The notes under the pieces: model-generated
The model's database searches: none
What the model was told of the DNA's origin: nothing
The model's input: only the letters and a program-made list of their open reading frames with translations
Shown: positions 60,901-64,000 of the stretch, piece by piece
Layout: each line of letters starts with the position of its first letter
How positions within the stretch are numbered: position 1 is the stretch's first letter
Position numbers and translations under genes: made by a program
Assembly: GCA_009741485.1 (NCBI GenBank)
Contig: CM019214.1
Location: 55,446,803-55,510,802 of the forward strand
Reading direction: 5' to 3'
Source: Malurus cyaneus samueli
Taxonomy: Eukaryota; Chordata; Aves; Passeriformes; Maluridae
Length of the DNA stretch: 64,000 nt

Positions 60901-63305
60901 CCAAAAATAAAACATGATACAATTAAATGGTACATGTGTCATGTAAAAACAATTGGAAATGCATCCCAAGAGGACAAAAAAAAAATCACAAAAGATTAGG
61001 GACATATTTCAAAATACATCACTGAAGCAATCAACAATCATTAAAATGAACAACATATCACCATAGGGAGTCCTAAATTAGAAATCCTTCATACTTCAGA
61101 AGTCAGTATAGTTAGTGTTGCCAATGGTACACTTGGGATTATTTTAATATACTATAGGATCTAGCTGTTTGGCTGATATGCATAGTTACCCCTTTGATCA
61201 GTTATCATTTGTAATTTCCGTTTGATTTTTTTTATTATTATTATTTTGCATATAATGTTTCCAGTGATTTATCATCAGTCCTCTGTTTTAATGGAGGGGC
61301 TATTATTTATTACATGAAATATTTTTACCTCTTAGGAAGTGAGAGAATTACTTTGTCCTTTTTTTTTTAAGAAGAAGAAGAGACAGTTTGCCATATTTCA
61401 TATTGTCCAACTTCTGTTTTATGGTGAGGACATTTACCTAAAGATGCTTGCTGGGGGCTATCCTTCTATTAGCTATAGTGCAGAAGCAAACAAGTTTGAT
61501 TCAGCATTTTACTTTAGGATCTTTGAATACCAATATATAGAGATATCACTGTCATTCACTCCTGGTTTTACCTACTTCAAAACAAAAAAAAAAAATGTTA
61601 GTGGATTGAGGATTTATTCCGTGTTTCTTTTGCAGACACTTTTTCCATGACGTTTTTCTCTCTTGAACAGAAGTTATGGAAAAGAGAGGGAAGCATTTTC
61701 CATTTAATTCCCATCTGATACAATCTGCATGGAGTTTCAAAACTGAAATTATGTAGATATTCAGAAGAATAAATATGTACAGCATGAATAATAGTGCATT
61801 TTTTTTTAAAAAAGGTAGATAGACTATTATAAAGAGACTGTAGGAAAAGAAAGATACTTTTATAAAAATATTTTAAATGAAACTTGAGAAATATTCTCAA
61901 ATTTTGTTTCATTGTAGTTATAAATACTGATGAAGGAGCTTTTTGAAAGGATTAAATTATGTTTAAAATCATGTGATTAAATGAAAATAGATTTTTATTG
62001 TAAGAGCTAAAATTTGGACAATCCAACCAATAGTTATTCAAGTCATCAGTGATATATGAGTGTTGGGCCAGAACGTTCTAACACTCCATTTGCTGCTATT
62101 GTGCCATTAAATTCTACAGAAGAAATTCTGGTGTTGGACATAATTTCTGCTTGTGTTTCTGTTTTGATATTATGGAGTGCATTCCATGAAGAACAGGACT
62201 AATTTGCACTAAAATAAACTTAATGCTGACTTCTTCTGCAAAGAGCAACAATGATCTCTAGTGGCAGCAACTTTTATTTCAAGCTTAGTGATAATAAAAT
62301 GGAGGTGTTCTGCATCCTCATTTTATTTAGATTGAATGTGCTGACTGTGAAAATGTTGGGTCTTTTTTAAAAAAACATTCAAATAGTAGAAGTTAATGAA
62401 ATTTAATTCCCTCTTTCAGTATTTCTCTCCTCTCTACACATGTTCAAGTTTGCAAATCTAGCAATCCCTTTGATAACAAGGCTATTTTACACATGTGACT
62501 GCTATATTTTTTTTTCCTAAACTTTTTCAGATATTTTACTTTCATGATTAATTTCAGCCAAGGCCTAGAGATCTCTGTGGAAATGCTGATATAACATCAG
62601 AAAATAACAAAATGCTAAATTTGCCCTTCCCTGTACACAGAGTAGATTTATACTGCCTTTATATATTTGCAAATAATTTTACATCAAAATTATAAGGTTT
62701 TGGCTACCCAAGCTAGCAGCATTGTGTTATCTAGGAACACATTATTAACAGTATGGATTAGGAATTCTTGTAAAACTTTTGTATTTAAAAGAGACTTGGG
62801 ATTAAAAGATGTTAGGTTTTCCATTAGTTTTGAAGGAAGAAAAGGAAAGAAAAATCCTCATCAAAACTCTTTTCTTTCCATATCCTATCCTCATTCTGTG
62901 ATAACTATTTTATATTAAAAATATTAGGGCAATAGTGTTTTTAGAACCTCATAGTTGTTCACTTTCTGAAAATGTGTTTTCATCTCTCATTCTTTGTATC
63001 CTTTCAGAGATGTGGCAAAGTGAGGCAAGACAAAGCAAGGCAAAGTAAGGCTGCATGTAAGGAAGAATCTTAATTATTTATCTTAATTAAAATTATTTAT
63101 GTAGGCTCTCTGGCCATTAGATCTCTGGTCAAAAGGTCTGTGAAGCCACATAAATCTGTGGCCCTTTGGTATCCAGAATTTTTCCAGAACTATCTTTACA
63201 ATTTTCCTAGAGTGGCCTTAATTACTTTGGAGGACTACATATGTTAGTTGCATAATGTCAGAACAGGGCTGAACAAAAAATGTACTGACGACCTTTCAAA
63301 TTGGC
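57946..63305. other. Unique non-coding DNA
   Basis: No gene is supported and no transposon is recognised. It contains the assembly gap at 60064-60073 and scattered short A/T runs. Confidence 0.6.
60064..60073. other. Assembly gap (10 N)
   Basis: Ten N bases. The flanks do not duplicate one another as they do at 17356, so the true gap size is unknown. Confidence 1.
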
Positions 63306-63880
63306 ACAGAATCATAAAATGTTTTGGACTGGGAGAGAATTTAAAGTGGACTCAGGGGCAGAATCCCCACTCTCACTCTGCTGGCCACATTTCTTTTGAT
63401 GCAGCCCAGGACACAATTGGCTTTCTGGGCTGAGTGTTCTCCTTTCTGGTGCACCCAAGTGCACCCTAAACCCTTCTCAGCAGGGCTGACTCCATCTGTT
63501 CGTCCCCAGCCTGTACTGATACTGGGGACTGCCCCAATCCAGGGGCAGCCCTTTGCACGTGACTTGTTAAACCCTGAGATCAAAGGCTTTGCAGAAGTCC
63601 AGATTATTGACATCCAGAGCCTTTCCCTCGTCCACTGATGCAGTCACTCCATCATACAAGTCCACTGGGTTGGTCAGGGCAGAGTTGCAGAACATGCCCT
63701 TGTTGAAGCCATGGTGTCTGTCCCAAATCACCTCCCTACTCTCCATGTACCTTAGCACAGCTTCTAGAAGGATCTGTTTCATGATCTTCACACAGAAGTG
63801 AGACTCTTTCATACCAGTACATCTACGTCGTACAGGCATTTATGCCACATGTGTGATGGAAACCTTGGCTTCTGTCAGGA
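63306..63880 (-). mobile_element. CR1 LINE with internal deletions, inverted
   Basis: The segment opens with CAGAATCATAAAATGTTTTG, the inverted CR1 3' end. The minus strand then encodes a CR1 ORF2 C-terminal piece with Leu-Gly-Cys-Ile-Lys-Arg-Asn-Val-Ala-Ser-Arg (about 63375-63410). Further along it encodes a reverse-transcriptase piece with [12 protein letters not shown], and Leu-Asp-Phe-Cys-Lys-Ala-Phe-Asp (63567-63790), the last corresponding to the catalytic motif A. The sequence between motif A and the C-terminal piece, which should include the FADD box, is missing, and the two pieces are in different frames. It is a dead copy. Confidence 0.9.
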
Positions 63881-64000
63881 GCAGAGCATTCAGCTTTCTT
63901 ACTCTACTTTAATTTTCCTCTTTCCACATACTTTTTCACTTGGCTTACTTTTTCTCTTGGGTTTTTTTTTGGGGGGGTTGTTTTTTTTGGTTTTGTTTTT
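63881..64000. other. Window edge, T/G-rich low complexity
   Basis: After the CR1 the sequence becomes pyrimidine-rich, and the final 42 bases are almost only T and G. No gene is visible before the window ends. Confidence 0.7.

Overview
The window looks like non-coding nuclear DNA from a bird, probably a passerine. It is AT-rich and CpG-poor. Its interspersed repeats are almost all CR1 LINE fragments plus solo or broken long terminal repeats (LTRs) of an avian ERVL/ERVK-like type. No Alu/L1-type or bacterial features are present. The bird call rests on recognising CR1 3' ends, CR1 ORF2 pieces and an LTR type I know from zebra finch and related songbirds; no database search was run.

I find no protein-coding gene, exon series, RNA gene, CpG island or promoter that I can support. 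Every open frame is short (142 codons at most), lacks a recognisable host domain, and is either chance or part of a repeat. The window is most simply an intergenic gene desert or the inside of a very long intron.

Layout: 1-7485 is mostly unique DNA with one CR1 scrap (2778-2880). An old LTR (7486-8024, + strand) and a CR1 tail (8219-8391) follow. 8392-21459 is unique except for an LTR end (13092-13170), a GGAT microsatellite (15584-15639) and an apparent assembly duplication around a single N (17280-17432). A long CR1 3' fragment lies at 21460-21960. 21961-33735 is unique DNA with homopolymers, a CR1 reverse-transcriptase scrap (27526-27690), a 65-bp tandem duplication (31813-31943) and an AACT-type repeat. 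A probable ERV-derived repeat lies at 33736-34165. 34166-43803 is the largest repeat-poor block and holds the best candidates for conserved regulatory DNA. From 43804 repeats become denser: CR1 pieces at 43804-44171, 50442-50820, 51337-51745, 53442-53502 and 63306-63880, an LTR end at 44310-44420, a 31-bp minisatellite near 49180-49290, and a solo LTR with intact 5-bp target duplications at 54367-54942. A 10-N gap is at 60064-60073.

No genes act together here and I found no new biological system. The observations most worth checking are the overlap-type assembly duplication at 17280-17432, the solo LTR with its target duplication, the local tandem duplications, and several repeat-free islands with unusual CpG or inverted-motif content that may be conserved enhancers.
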